Shown: piece after piece, positions 7,390 through 7,587 of the stretch
Layout of the letters: each line of letters begins with the position of its first letter
Numbering within the stretch: the stretch's first letter is position 1
Source: CAIZGX01 sp964430305
Lineage (GTDB): Bacteria; Bacteroidota; Bacteroidia; Flavobacteriales_D; Sanyastnellaceae
DNA length: 7,587 bases
Assembly (NCBI GenBank): GCA_964430305.1
Contig: CAYSEX010000081.1
Coordinates: 1 to 7,587, forward strand
Direction of reading: 5' to 3'
The notes under the pieces: generated by a model
What the model saw: the letters and a program-made list of their open reading frames with translations, nothing else
Database searches by the model: none
What the model was told of the DNA's origin: nothing
Program-made: the position numbers and the translations under genes

Positions 7390-7587
7390 TTAGTTGTTCG
7401 AATCAAAATGGTTGTTTTGATTCAAAGTGATGCTTAATCCTAAGCCGCGCAATTCATGCAACAATACGTTGAATGATTCAGGGATTCCTGGAGTTGGCAT
7501 ATTATCACCCTTAACAATAGATTCATAGGTTTTCGCACGACCAATAACGTCATCCGATTTAACCGTAAGAATTTCTTGTAAGATGTT
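7390..7587 (-). CDS. rpoB: DNA-directed RNA polymerase subunit beta (RpoB), C-terminal fragment
   Basis: Reading leftwards from the right edge, an open frame of 65 codons ends at a TAA (7392-7390). It contains LQEILTVKSDDVIGRAKTYE, then IVKGDNMPTPGIPESFNVLL and HELRGLGLSITL. These are the conserved C-terminal elements of RpoB: the segment VKSDDVxGRxKxYExIVKG followed by PGIPESFxVLxxELxxLGL, which contacts RpoC at the base of the clamp. The rest of the gene lies beyond the window. The extreme C-terminus (NQNNHFDSNN) is Asn-rich and probably variable. The gene precedes rpoC by 27 nt, the classic rpoBC order. Confidence 0.97.
   Translation of the reverse strand, partial: NILQEILTVKSDDVIGRAKTYESIVKGDNMPTPGIPESFNVLLHELRGLGLSITLNQNNHFDSNN
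7400..7423. repeat. AT-rich inverted repeat at the 3' end of rpoB
   Basis: GAATCAAAA (7400-7408) and TTTTGATTC (7415-7423) are perfect 9-bp inverted copies around a 6-nt loop. The repeat lies within the last codons of rpoB, encoding NQNNHFDS, and ends 8 nt before the stop codon. In the rpoBC mRNA it could form a weak AT-rich hairpin. No U tract follows it on the minus strand, so it is not an intrinsic terminator. It may be a chance product of the Asn/Gln/Phe-rich tail. Confidence 0.4.

Overview
The window looks like an ordinary chromosomal segment from a member of the Bacteroidota, most likely order Flavobacteriales. The evidence is two adjacent proteins ending in type A sorting domains of the type IX secretion system (T9SS), a -7 promoter element of the Bacteroidetes type (TAnnTTTG), start codons without clear Shine-Dalgarno sequences, and a 1437-residue RpoC. 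The genus cannot be fixed from the sequence alone.

Layout from left to right. Positions 1-232 (minus) hold the 5' part of a lipoprotein gene that runs off the left edge. A compact divergent intergenic region (233-282) carries a probable promoter for the rightward genes. Positions 283-2985 (plus) form a two-gene unit with a 3-nt gap. The first gene encodes a secreted protein with a MopE-type Asp/Cys-rich metal-binding segment, a PKD-like domain and a T9SS tail. The second encodes a secreted arylsulfotransferase (ASST)-family beta-propeller protein with a T9SS tail. A strong symmetrical hairpin at 3006-3032 terminates this unit and, from the other side, the convergent RNA polymerase operon. Positions 3049-7362 (minus) are a complete rpoC. 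After a 27-nt gap, 7390-7587 (minus) is the 3' end of rpoB, which continues beyond the right edge.

Functionally there are two unrelated blocks. One is the core rpoB-rpoC transcription operon. The other is an accessory T9SS cargo pair, presumably exported across the outer membrane and displayed on or released from the cell surface; its substrates are unknown. I found no mobile element, CRISPR array, tRNA, rRNA, riboswitch or broken gene. No stretch above 300 bases lacks a gene. I see no convincing undescribed system. The points most worth a second look are the cargo pair, the histidine at the expected active-site arginine position of the ASST-family protein, and the unassigned N-terminal domain of the first cargo protein.
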